Positions 1 to 6,711 of a DNA stretch of 16,283 nt are shown in pieces. Numbering within the stretch: the first letter of the stretch is position 1; each line of letters opens with the position of its first letter. The stretch is from Turicibacter sp. UBA7094. GTDB taxonomy: Bacteria > Bacillota_I > Bacilli_A > MOL361 > Turicibacteraceae. The stretch lies in contig DKYS01000114.1 in assembly GCA_002493395.1 (NCBI GenBank), positions 1-16,283 of the forward strand, given 5' to 3'. Under the pieces are notes generated by a model. It ran no database searches. It saw nothing but the letters and a program-made list of their open reading frames with translations, and was not told the origin of the DNA. The position numbers were made by a program, and so were the translations under genes.

Positions 1-24
1 GTTCAACCGCTTCACCAACGGGCC
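1..24 (-). tRNA. tRNA-Glu, 5' part only (runs off the left edge)
   Basis: On the minus strand the bases from 24 down to 1 read GGCCCGTTGGTGAAGCGGTT and then GAAC. This matches from memory the acceptor strand, U8 and D-arm of Firmicute tRNA-Glu (GGCCCGUUGGU-AAGCGGUU). The 10-12 GTG would pair with a CAC just outside the window. The anticodon is not visible, so the identity rests on 24 nt. A strong promoter lies about 13 nt upstream, as expected for the first gene of a tRNA operon. The same bases could be read as a peptide start (MKVVLRGPVG...), but no ribosome binding site supports that. Confidence 0.75.
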
Positions 25-43
25 CTCTCAAAACGACTTTCAT

Positions 44-72
44 AGTTTATCATGCTCAAAAACTTTTGTCAA
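44..72 (-). promoter_or_regulatory. Sigma-A promoter P2 for the tRNA operon
   Basis: On the minus strand, TTGACA (67-72) is followed by a 17-bp spacer and TAAACT (44-49). The predicted start near 37 gives a leader of about 13 nt before the tRNA-Glu 5' end, typical of stable RNA genes. Confidence 0.7.
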
Positions 73-127
73 ACTCTTTTTTGTCTTTTTATTTTCGACG
101 TTTTTTGTCGTTTTTCGGAACTTCTTA

Positions 128-156
128 ATATTATCATCTCTCGCCATCTTTGTCAA
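128..156 (-). promoter_or_regulatory. Sigma-A promoter P1 for the tRNA operon
   Basis: On the minus strand, TTGACA (151-156), a 17-bp spacer and TAATAT (128-133). It lies just downstream of the PAP2 gene terminator and about 84 bp upstream of P2. Tandem promoters with perfect -35 boxes are common for rRNA and tRNA operons. Confidence 0.6.
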
Positions 157-170
157 AACTTTTTTTATTT

Positions 171-214
171 TTTTCAAAAAAAGTAAGCCCATTAAGACTT
201 ACCTTTTTTGAAAA
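171..214 (-). terminator. Terminator of the PAP2 phosphatase gene
   Basis: Inverted repeat 171-187 / 198-214, 17 positions with one mismatch and a 10-nt loop. On the minus strand the GTAAG/CTTAC core is followed directly by seven T. The PAP2 stop codon (192-194) sits inside the loop. The hairpin isolates the PAP2 gene from the tRNA promoters that follow. Confidence 0.75.
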
Positions 215-1028
215 GATGAAATAAGTAAGGATATCCCGCAAAACAATAAAAGGATAAAATAACACCACATATAAACTGAAAAAACATTCCCTCAAAAGGC
301 AAATGAGTGAGAACTATCTTTAAAAGTAATACTGTTACCATTCCTACGACAAACCGAATCCCTCCACTAATGACTCCTCGATTTGTCTGAAACATCACGT
401 ATTTTTTCTCAAAAGCCACACCGACGATAAATCCTAGATATTCCCCTACTGTACGAGCTGGATGATGAGGAAGTAATAAAAGGAAGGGTAAAAATAAAAG
501 TAACGTTAATAAATAAAGCATACTTTTATTCTCTACTTTTACAAATAACCGATACGTGTAGTAACTAATCACTAACCCAAATAAAATCCCACACACCACA
601 TCTTTAGGATAATGGACTCCTAAATATAACCGAGATAATCCGATAAGTAACACAAGAAGAAGCAACAGAATAGCAGCTTTATACTTTCTCAAGACGAGAT
701 AGACGGCCCCGTAAGTAGAGGCAGCCCCCTGTGAATGACCACTTGGAAAAGAGCTGCCTGTTGCCGTGAAGACCCTAAGAGACCGTATCCCCTCTTCCCC
801 AATCGGTCTTTTCGCTTTAACAATATTTTTAACTGTATGATTGAACATCAAGTTCGTGTAAAAAGAATAGCTCACATATTCCCCCAATTTCTTATCAATA
901 CACCAGTAAATTACCAAAATAAACATAACCTTAAACAGGCTCTCTCCAAATTGAGTAATAAACTCGAATAATTGATCTAAAAAGGGAGTATGGAAACTTT
1001 GAATAAAACGAATAATCTCTAATTCCAT
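192..1028 (-). CDS. PAP2-family membrane phosphatase
   Basis: A polytopic membrane protein of 278 aa carrying the full PAP2 (type 2 phosphatidic acid phosphatase) signature: K67-x6-RP (67-75), PSGH (95-98) and SR-x5-H-x3-D (S132, R133, H139, D143). Family members remove phosphate from lipid phosphates or pyrophosphates such as phosphatidate, phosphatidylglycerol phosphate or undecaprenyl pyrophosphate; the substrate here cannot be told from sequence. The catalytic part occupies residues 1-160, and about four further hydrophobic segments follow, so the protein is longer than minimal 200-aa PAP2 enzymes. I chose the ATG at 1026-1028 because GGGGAG lies 7 nt upstream. An in-frame ATG five codons earlier (1041-1043) has no such site. 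It is a single-gene unit, ending in a terminator that contains its stop codon. Confidence 0.88.
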   Translation of the reverse strand: MELEIIRFIQSFHTPFLDQLFEFITQFGESLFKVMFILVIYWCIDKKLGEYVSYSFYTNLMFNHTVKNIVKAKRPIGEEGIRSLRVFTATGSSFPSGHSQGAASTYGAVYLVLRKYKAAILLLLLVLLIGLSRLYLGVHYPKDVVCGILFGLVISYYTYRLFVKVENKSMLYLLTLLLFLPFLLLLPHHPARTVGEYLGFIVGVAFEKKYVMFQTNRGVISGGIRFVVGMVTVLLLKIVLTHLPFEGMFFQFICGVILSFYCFAGYPYLFHLFKKGKS

Positions 1029-1140
1029 AACTCCGCTCCCCATTCATTTGTTATTTACTATGAATATCTACCTCTATATTATTTTAAATTTCATCGTTAT
1101 AGAACGACTTTTTATCATTTCTTATCAGTTTTATCTGCCT

Positions 1141-1488
1141 CTAGTGCTGATAGAATTCTAACATTCCTCCTACCACATTAATGACATCATAGCCTAAACG
1201 CTCTAGATACTCTGTGACACGTTCCGTCCTTGCCCCAGAACGACAAATTAAATAATAACTATCCTTCTTATTTAAATAGGCCTCCGGTTGTTGAATTAAT
1301 TGATTCATTGGAATATGTTTAGCCTGTTTCAGCTTCGGCAATGTACTAAACTCTATTGTTTCCCTAATATCAATTAAATGAATTGTATCTAACTGTTCCT
1401 TTAAAGACTGAATACTGATTGATTTCATACTGCATCCTCCCGCTACATAAAGTAAATAATCCACTTTCTTACAACACCTTTCACACAT
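1141..1488 (-). CDS. Single-domain rhodanese (sulfurtransferase-like)
   Basis: A small rhodanese-fold protein. The active-site loop is CRSGAR, with the predicted persulfide-forming Cys at residue 82 of the 115-aa form. LIDIRE upstream and the C-terminal VVGGM motif are also typical. Single-domain rhodaneses carry or transfer sulfane sulfur; the partner is unknown. Two in-frame starts both have good ribosome binding sites. ATG 1486-1488 follows GAGGAGG by 5 nt, and ATG 1426-1428 follows GGGAGG by 7 nt and gives a 95-aa protein holding the whole domain. The longer form adds a Cys-rich leader, MCERCCKKVDYLLYVAGGCS. Reading back to 1557 is possible, but that start has no ribosome binding site. 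Two TATAAT boxes (1596-1601, 1634-1639) lie upstream without clear -35 partners. Confidence 0.82.
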   Translation of the reverse strand: MCERCCKKVDYLLYVAGGCSMKSISIQSLKEQLDTIHLIDIRETIEFSTLPKLKQAKHIPMNQLIQQPEAYLNKKDSYYLICRSGARTERVTEYLERLGYDVINVVGGMLEFYQH

Positions 1489-1681
1489 GGGCGCCTCCTC
1501 TAAAACCCCACCGTGACTTTGTAAGCCAAAACTTCTATTATTTATTATAAACTTCATTTTATATAAGTCCAGATAAGTTTTTTACATCTGAAAAAATTAT
1601 AGCAAACGTCCCTCGCATACCTTTGGTAGAGTTATTATAGAGAAGTATCCAGAATCAGAAAAATGTCTGTTGAATTTAAAA

Positions 1682-1706
1682 AAGAGTCGACATTTCGTCG
1701 ACTCTT
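1682..1706 (-). terminator. Terminator of the cold shock gene
   Basis: A perfect 10-bp inverted repeat (1682-1691 / 1697-1706, AAGAGTCGAC) with a 5-nt loop. On the minus strand it is followed by a T-rich run. It starts 16 nt after the csp stop codon. Confidence 0.85.
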
Positions 1707-1722
1707 CTAAATTTCTTCTTTA

Positions 1723-1923
1723 TTATAATTTTTGAACGCCAGAAGCTTGAGGTCCGCGATCTCCTTGAGTCACTTCAAATTCAACTTTTTGTCCTTCTTC
1801 AAGCGTTCTAAACCCGTCTCCTTGAATTTCTGAGAAATGAACGAATACTTCATCACCACTATCTGAAGTAATAAATCCGTATCCTTTATCTGCGTTAAAC
1901 CATTTTACTGTTCCTGTTGCCAT
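1723..1923 (-). CDS. cspA: Cold shock protein, CspA family
   Basis: A 66-aa single cold-shock domain, the normal family length. It has the N-terminal TGTVKWFN strand, RNP1 KGYGFIT (13-19) and RNP2 VFVHFS (26-31). These proteins bind single-stranded RNA and DNA through aromatic residues of the two RNP motifs and act as RNA chaperones. The start is the ATG at 1921-1923, with GGAGG 9 nt upstream. The gene is monocistronic, with its own terminator and an apparent 5' UTR of about 135 nt, which fits the cold-responsive leaders of csp genes. The paralogue (CspA, B, C or D) cannot be decided, so the symbol is used in the family sense. Confidence 0.95.
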   Translation of the reverse strand: MATGTVKWFNADKGYGFITSDSGDEVFVHFSEIQGDGFRTLEEGQKVEFEVTQGDRGPQASGVQKL

Positions 1924-2064
1924 TTTGAAAAACCTCCAAAATATAAATATTAAATCTATTAATTAGTTACCTTCATTTAAAAGCAATATCTTTAATTTAT
2001 ATAGGTTGAGATATGTTTTAAGTGTTATGGAACTATCATTTATAGCATACCACTTTTTAAAATT

Positions 2065-2094
2065 TATATACTTTAATTCAAAATTTTCGTTCAA
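2065..2094 (-). promoter_or_regulatory. Candidate promoter of the cold shock gene
   Basis: Minus-strand TTGAAC (2089-2094), an 18-bp spacer and TATATA (2065-2070). It would give a 5' UTR of roughly 135 nt. The DNA around it is very AT-rich, so chance matches are likely. Apart from this UTR and the methyltransferase terminator, I see nothing else in the gap 1924-2233. Confidence 0.4.
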
Positions 2095-2148
2095 TAAAAT
2101 GACATTCTCTTTGTGACACCGAACAATATCTCTTTACATCATAAAAAA

Positions 2149-2179
2149 AGATGATTTCCATGAAGCATGAAAATCATCT
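2149..2179 (-). terminator. Terminator of the RNA methyltransferase gene
   Basis: Inverted repeat 2149-2162 / 2166-2179, 14 bp with one G-U pair and a 3-nt loop. A T run (2143-2148 read on the minus strand) follows. It lies 55 nt downstream of the stop codon. Confidence 0.8.
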
Positions 2180-2233
2180 CTTAAGTTTAAGGGAAAGCCT
2201 TAATTAAAACTATATTCTTCTAGCATTGATAAA

Positions 2234-3403
2234 TTATTCTGCTTGTTCTTCAACAACTGGCGCCACTACCCCATATTTTTGTTTTAAATTATTGTCAAAG
2301 TATTGGTAATAGCGTGTTAAAATACGTCCATTATATAGTTTGCGGTTTTTATCGGCTTGACGACCGAATGCTTTTTCAAATTTTGAAAATGAAGTTAAGA
2401 TATTAAAATCCCATGTTGAGAGTTTACGTTTCATCATTCCGATTTTTTTATTTAATTTAAATACTTCATCTTCCTCACCTAAACGCTCACCGTATGGTGG
2501 GTTCGTAATCATATAAGCATATTTATAGTTAGATGAGAATTTATGGAAGTCTAATTGGTGGAATTCAATTTCTTTAGCGACCCCTGCCTTCTCAGCATTT
2601 TGGCGTGCTGTTCGTAAAACTTGTGGGTCAATGTCATATCCAAACATACGTAATGAATTATTTTTGATTGCTTTTTTCGCACTGTCGCGAACTTGTTCAA
2701 AAATTTCTTCATCCATTGACGGCCACTCTTCACAAACGAACTTACGATTCAATCCAGGTGCAATATTATTTCCAATGAGGGCCGCTTCAATTAAAATCGT
2801 TCCTGATCCACAGAATGGATCCACTAATAAACGTTCTGGCTTCCAACGAGATAATAAAACGAGTGATGCCGCTAACGTTTCTTTTAATGGAGCTTCTCCT
2901 GCAAATTCACGATAACCGCGTTTATGTAATCCTGGTCCTGTAGTATCGATCGTTAATGTTACTACATCTTTAAGAAGTGCTACCTCTATCTTATAGACTG
3001 GTCCATCCTCTGAAAACCAATCTTGATTATAAGCACGTTGCATGCTTTTTACGACCGCTTTTTTAACGATGGCCTGACAATCCGGAACACTGTGTAAGGT
3101 TGATTTAATCGATTTTCCTACGACATGCATTTTTCCGTTAACAGGAATATATTGACTCCAATCAATTGCCTCTGTTTGGTTAAATAAATCTTCAAAGGTA
3201 GTGGCTTCGAATTCTGCGATATTAATTAACACGCGATCTGCTGTTCGGAGCCAAGTATTCGTAATGGCGATATCCATTTCGTCGCCTTCAAAGTGAACCT
3301 TTCCATTTTCTAAACGTAAATCTTCATATCCAAGTTGTCTTAATTCTTTTGCCGTAACAGCTTCAATTCCAAACGTGGTGGTTGCAATTAATTTATAATC
3401 CAT
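2234..3403 (-). CDS. ypsC: THUMP-domain RNA methyltransferase (RlmL/YpsC family)
   Basis: A 389-aa class I SAM-dependent RNA methyltransferase. The N-terminal part (about 1-155) is the ferredoxin-like plus THUMP RNA-binding region. The C-terminal part carries the SAM site DPFCGSG (195-201) and the catalytic NPPY (301-304) of N2-guanine or N6-adenine methyltransferases. The E. coli relative RlmL makes m2G2445 in 23S rRNA; B. subtilis YpsC is the closest named family member I recognise, and the exact target base here is inferred. I chose the ATG at 3401-3403, with AAGGAG about 10 nt upstream. A further in-frame ATG at 3446-3448 has no ribosome binding site and would add 15 unusual residues. It appears monocistronic, with a terminator at 2149-2179. 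Confidence 0.9.
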   Translation of the reverse strand: MDYKLIATTTFGIEAVTAKELRQLGYEDLRLENGKVHFEGDEMDIAITNTWLRTADRVLINIAEFEATTFEDLFNQTEAIDWSQYIPVNGKMHVVGKSIKSTLHSVPDCQAIVKKAVVKSMQRAYNQDWFSEDGPVYKIEVALLKDVVTLTIDTTGPGLHKRGYREFAGEAPLKETLAASLVLLSRWKPERLLVDPFCGSGTILIEAALIGNNIAPGLNRKFVCEEWPSMDEEIFEQVRDSAKKAIKNNSLRMFGYDIDPQVLRTARQNAEKAGVAKEIEFHQLDFHKFSSNYKYAYMITNPPYGERLGEEDEVFKLNKKIGMMKRKLSTWDFNILTSFSKFEKAFGRQADKNRKLYNGRILTRYYQYFDNNLKQKYGVVAPVVEEQAE

Positions 3404-3896
3404 ATTTCTATTTCTCCTTATCTTAAAGTAATGATTAACTGACGCCATTCATTACTGGGATATCGACCTATTCATTCTAATTCTCTTGTCTTAAAAATTT
3501 GTTGTATTAATAGTTAATCCGCGCATAAAATGTCATTTTTAAGTTTATCATTAATCTTTCCGTGTGGCAATAATTATCTTTTTATGTCTAACCATGAAAT
3601 TCCTAAGGCATTTAAACTCTTTTTCCTTTGAAAAAGAGGACGATGGATTTCCTTATTGATGATAAAATTACATTGATCAAGAGCAATTCCTTGATTTCTC
3701 AACTTATAAAACTCGTGAAAAATCATCAACTTACGTAGTATATCTTAGACCATTTCCGATAAATTCATTCGTTCAATTCCCCGTTTTTAACAAATTAAAT
3801 CTCTTTTAATCAAAGGGACACCCTAATCTTCACCTCATTAACTCGTATCTTTTCAAGAATAAGAAAAACCATTCAAACAGGGTTGAATGGTTTTTC
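3404..3896. other. Gene-poor gap between the methyltransferase and the membrane protein gene
   Basis: A 493-bp stretch without a convincing gene. It holds a terminator at its right end and, on the minus strand, a possible decayed frame (listed separately). In B. subtilis the RNase P RNA gene lies next to ypsC, so I looked for its conserved GAGGAAAGTCC core on both strands and did not find it. Confidence 0.5.
3574..3768 (-). pseudogene. Possible decayed small reading frame
   Basis: From ATG 3766-3768, GGGGA lies about 9 nt upstream and the frame reads MNLSEMV before a TAA at 3745-3747. The same frame then continues open for about 56 codons to the stop at 3574-3576. That part has protein-like composition, for example IALDQCNFIINKEIHRP and NALGISWLDIKR. 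It may be a gene remnant interrupted by one nonsense codon, a short protein starting at ATG 3724-3726 (50 aa, no ribosome binding site), or chance. I do not recognise a family. Confidence 0.25.
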
Positions 3897-3900
3897 TTAT
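3859..3900 (-). terminator. Terminator of the membrane protein gene
   Basis: A perfect 18-bp inverted repeat (3859-3876 / 3883-3900) with a 6-nt loop. The GC-containing core TTGAATGG/CCATTCAA is flanked by A and T runs on both sides, so it could work in either direction. The stop codon of the upstream gene (3897-3899) is part of the stem. Confidence 0.85.
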
Positions 3901-4703
3901 TTAATTTTAATGGCTCCGTTTACTTCCTTCGTGTAAGGAATTTTATTTGTATCTAAAAGATTAGTTAAAGATAAAACAATCTGATTTCCCACTTCATTTT
4001 GATCGCTAACAAATTGGTTATAAGCTTGCATCACTTCTTCCGTTACGGATTCATTTCCTTCAAGTTTTGTAATTAATTGGTTTAAGCTCGTGAGTTTAAG
4101 ATTCAATAACCGTCCCATTTCTGAAAATTCTTCCCCTTCAGTGGCAACGAGTTCTTGCGTTTTGGTCGTTATATTTTTTTGTTTTTCTTTTAGCTCTTCA
4201 AGGTAAATGGTAGAAAAGTTATTGGCACTCATATGCTCTGATAAACTTTGGTTAACCTCATTATGTAAGAGCATCAACTCATCATATTGGTTAATATAAT
4301 CTGTCACGGCGTTGTTCGTCGACAGTCCTAAAAATTGATTCACGCTCTCTTGTGGGAGAATCCCTCCGACATAAAGAACGGTCAGTACCACAACCACTAA
4401 GGGGATTCCCACTAAAATTCCACGTAAAACATCCGCAAATGAATTTTGACCAGATAGCGTAATATCTGCCATTTGGGTCCTTTTTTTATTCGCTTGATAC
4501 GGAGATTGGGATTTGCGATTCATCGTGTGCGTATAGCCTGTATTCTTTCTACCTAAGTCGTGATTTGCCCGATATTGGTTAGCATCTACCGTATATTGAT
4601 AGCTCCTTACTTCATTCATCGTTTGTTGTTCTAACTTTAATTGCTCTTCTTCTCTCCACTGCTGGTACCAATTTCGATAATATGTTTTATTTTTTGTACT
4701 CAT
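3897..4703 (-). CDS. Single-pass membrane protein with extracytoplasmic helical domain, unknown function
   Basis: I do not recognise this gene. As a 268-aa protein it has a polar, Gln/Tyr/Arg-rich N-terminal region (1-90), one clear membrane segment (about 94-114, GILVGIPLVVVVLTVLYVGG) and a C-terminal region of about 150 aa rich in Leu, Glu, Gln and Asn. The last part looks helical and probably coiled-coil (for example LEELKEKQKNITTKTQEL). The positive residues before the membrane segment predict N-inside topology. The start is uncertain. ATG 4701-4703 has AGGAG, but 16 nt away. In-frame TTG codons at 4731-4733 (GGGGGG just upstream) and 4746-4748 would add 10 or 15 residues. It diverges from the transporter gene and ends in a terminator that includes its stop codon. 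Confidence 0.75.
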   Translation of the reverse strand: MSTKNKTYYRNWYQQWREEEQLKLEQQTMNEVRSYQYTVDANQYRANHDLGRKNTGYTHTMNRKSQSPYQANKKRTQMADITLSGQNSFADVLRGILVGIPLVVVVLTVLYVGGILPQESVNQFLGLSTNNAVTDYINQYDELMLLHNEVNQSLSEHMSANNFSTIYLEELKEKQKNITTKTQELVATEGEEFSEMGRLLNLKLTSLNQLITKLEGNESVTEEVMQAYNQFVSDQNEVGNQIVLSLTNLLDTNKIPYTKEVNGAIKIK

Positions 4704-4802
4704 CCATTTTGTTGCAAGACTCCTGACTTGCAACTTCCCCCCTTTCAAATTAGCTATTGGCGTCCGTGATGTATCCCCGTCATGGTACTAGAAACATACG
4801 CG

Positions 4803-4830
4803 ATTTTAAGGTCTTGTATGATAGAATCAA
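4803..4830 (-). promoter_or_regulatory. Candidate promoter of the membrane protein gene
   Basis: Minus-strand TTGATT (4825-4830), a 16-bp spacer and TAAAAT (4803-4808). Just upstream, CATACAAG resembles a sigma-E -10 box with a poor -35 (GAAATTT, 14 bp away), so a sporulation promoter is an alternative. Neither is strong. Confidence 0.35.
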
Positions 4831-4863
4831 GATAAATTTCGTTCGACTTTTAATACTTAATAT

Positions 4864-4892
4864 TTGTAGTTGTCTGTTAAATTTTATATAAT
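4864..4892 (+). promoter_or_regulatory. Sigma-A promoter of the MFS transporter gene
   Basis: Plus-strand TTGTAG (4864-4869), a 17-bp spacer and a perfect TATAAT (4887-4892). It gives a leader of about 58 nt before the transporter start. It points away from the membrane protein gene on the other strand. Confidence 0.65.
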
Positions 4893-4956
4893 GATAATGT
4901 TTATTTAAACGTTCTAACGACGGCAATAGTTTTAATTGTTTGATTAAGGAGGATTT

Positions 4957-6126
4957 ATGGAACAAAAAACATTACGGAAGTTTTTATTTTTAAATTTTTT
5001 AATTATGTCTGTTTTTAACTTTGCCCACCCTGTCACTCCCCGACTCATTAATGAATTAAAATTACCCTCTTATATGTTTGGGCTTTTTTTTGCGCTGATG
5101 TCGGCGGGAAGCTATATCTTCTCACCCATCTGGGGAAGTCTATCGGATTACAAAGGGCGTAAGAAGTTTTTGATGCTCGGTGTTTTAGGGTATGGACTGG
5201 CCCAATTGGGATTTGGTCTGAGTCAATCAGCTTTGATGATTTCTATCTTTAGAGTCTTAGGTGGAATTTTAAGTGTCAGTTATGTCGCAGTGGTCATGGC
5301 TTGCATCAGCGATTTGTCATCTGCAAAAGGTCGAGCCAAATCATTGGCCTATTTAGCGGCAACAACCTCAATGGGAGCAGCTGCCGGTTCTAATATTGGC
5401 GGATGGCTCGGAGCCACTCACTATCAAAATAGTTTCATTGTTCAATTTATCTGTTGTATTTTATTAACGCTCGTTCTCTTCTTTTTAACGGACGATACAT
5501 TGGCCCATAAAAAAGAAGGAAAAACAACCCTCTCATTGAGTCATCTGACGTTTAAAAAATCAAATATTGAATTTACTCCGATGTTGACCTCACTTATTTT
5601 AACGGTCGCTTTGATGAATATCACAACCACGGCGTATAATTCAACGATCGGATATTTCGTCGAATCTGATTTAAAGTTACCGACGCAATTAAACGGTCTT
5701 ATTCTAAGCGTCGTTCCCGTCTGTGCGGTTTTAGGAAACTTCTTTATTAATCCACGCTTAGCTAAAAAATATGATGAATTTAAGACATTAATCGTCGTTG
5801 TTGGATTAACGGCACTATCGTTGCTCATCTGGTCATGTACCTCTAATCTTGTGATTACCGGTCTTTGCCTCATCACGTTCTTTATTGCGATGCCTTTAGC
5901 TCAACCGATTTATCAAAGTATGATTTCTAAACAAGCTAAAAATAATGCGGGTGAGATTATGGGAATACAAAATTCATCGCGCTCTGTTGGGATGGTCATC
6001 GGATCGTTAAGTGCTGGATTTTTATATGATTTAGGTAGTAAGTTCCCGTTCTTTATGGGAAGTTTAACCGCCTTAATCGCTTGCTTCATCTTACTTTTAC
6101 AATATCATCGATCAAAAAGACATTAG
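4957..6126 (+). CDS. MFS transporter (drug efflux type)
   Basis: A 389-aa major facilitator with about 12 hydrophobic segments, the usual size for drug:proton antiporters. The loop between helices 2 and 3 carries motif A, GSLSDYKGRKKFLMLG. The motif C region (helix 5) is less clear. Efflux of small toxic compounds is a plausible role, but the substrate is unknown. The ATG at 4957 has AAGGAGG about 4 nt upstream. It is the only clear plus-strand gene here, flanked by minus-strand genes, with its own sigma-A promoter and no adjacent regulator. Its last codons (K-R-H-stop) lie in a hairpin shared with the convergent phosphatase gene. Confidence 0.9.
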   Translation: MEQKTLRKFLFLNFLIMSVFNFAHPVTPRLINELKLPSYMFGLFFALMSAGSYIFSPIWGSLSDYKGRKKFLMLGVLGYGLAQLGFGLSQSALMISIFRVLGGILSVSYVAVVMACISDLSSAKGRAKSLAYLAATTSMGAAAGSNIGGWLGATHYQNSFIVQFICCILLTLVLFFLTDDTLAHKKEGKTTLSLSHLTFKKSNIEFTPMLTSLILTVALMNITTTAYNSTIGYFVESDLKLPTQLNGLILSVVPVCAVLGNFFINPRLAKKYDEFKTLIVVVGLTALSLLIWSCTSNLVITGLCLITFFIAMPLAQPIYQSMISKQAKNNAGEIMGIQNSSRSVGMVIGSLSAGFLYDLGSKFPFFMGSLTALIACFILLLQYHRSKRH

Positions 6127-6144
6127 GATACCTAATGTCTTTTT
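6114..6144. terminator. Bidirectional terminator between convergent genes
   Basis: A perfect 14-bp inverted repeat (6114-6127 / 6131-6144, AAAAAGACATTAGG) with a 3-nt ATA loop. Each arm reads AAA AGA CAT TAG on its own coding strand, so both converging proteins end in K-R-H-stop. Each side gives a T run after the stem. Confidence 0.88.
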
Positions 6145-6599
6145 CCGTATTCATAACGCTTTGTAATCTCTTGCTCACTTAGTCCAAGCTCTAAAACACG
6201 ATTTAATTTGTTCACACAGTAAGGATTAGGAAGATACTTAGGTGATTGAAAAATCCAGGTATCGTCGAGTCCTAATAGTTGGCAAACGGCAAACGCAATC
6301 GCCGATGATCTCGATTCCCCTGTTGAACAATGAATAACAATCGTTTCTACCTCTTCTACATGATCTAAAATAAACGTACGGATTTTTAGACAATCACTAT
6401 CTGATAATAAGGTTTGGTGAGCATCCACCTCTTGAATATCATCAAACCGGAGTGAAATCATATCAATGATGCGAGGATTGTTATAAAAATTTGGTGTTGG
6501 CGTATGCGTGCCAAGAATTGAAATAAGTAAAGTTACCTCCATCCATTGATTATAGCTCCACTCTTCCGCCTCTTTTTGTCCCATAATTTTAATTTCCAT
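6132..6599 (-). CDS. Cys-based protein phosphatase (dual-specificity-like)
   Basis: A 155-aa protein with the cysteine phosphatase P-loop HCSTGESRS. The predicted nucleophile is C91 and the phosphate-binding Arg is R97 (C-x5-R), after a hydrophobic strand (TIVIH). RFDD at 51-54 is in about the right place for the general-acid Asp of dual-specificity or tyrosine phosphatases. The fold is minimal, without extra domains. Substrate is unknown; a phosphoprotein, phosphoinositide or nucleotide could fit. The start is ATG 6597-6599, with an AAAGGGGC site about 9 nt upstream. It converges on the transporter gene and shares its terminator. No kinase gene lies nearby. Confidence 0.82.
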   Translation of the reverse strand: MEIKIMGQKEAEEWSYNQWMEVTLLISILGTHTPTPNFYNNPRIIDMISLRFDDIQEVDAHQTLLSDSDCLKIRTFILDHVEEVETIVIHCSTGESRSSAIAFAVCQLLGLDDTWIFQSPKYLPNPYCVNKLNRVLELGLSEQEITKRYEYGKRH

Positions 6600-6711
6600 C
6601 CCATCACGCCCCTTTGCTATTTATTCTAGTTTATGAGAAAATTCAAAAAATATCCTTATTATTCATTTTAATCTTCATTTTATAGACATTTTCCTCTTCT
6701 TTTTTATCCCT

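Noticed and set aside
2..43. A minus-strand peptide start MKVVLRGPVGEAVE at the left edge
   Set aside because: No ribosome binding site, and the sequence matches the 5' part of tRNA-Glu with its promoter just upstream.
735..971. An open frame on the plus strand inside the PAP2 gene
   Set aside because: It is the antisense of a clear PAP2 gene, and its product has no recognisable features.
2551..2915. Open frames on both strands inside the RNA methyltransferase gene
   Set aside because: Shadows of the real gene, which has complete SAM-binding and catalytic motifs.
3404..3896. An RNase P RNA gene next to ypsC, as in Bacillus
   Set aside because: The conserved GAGGAAAGTCC core was not found on either strand.
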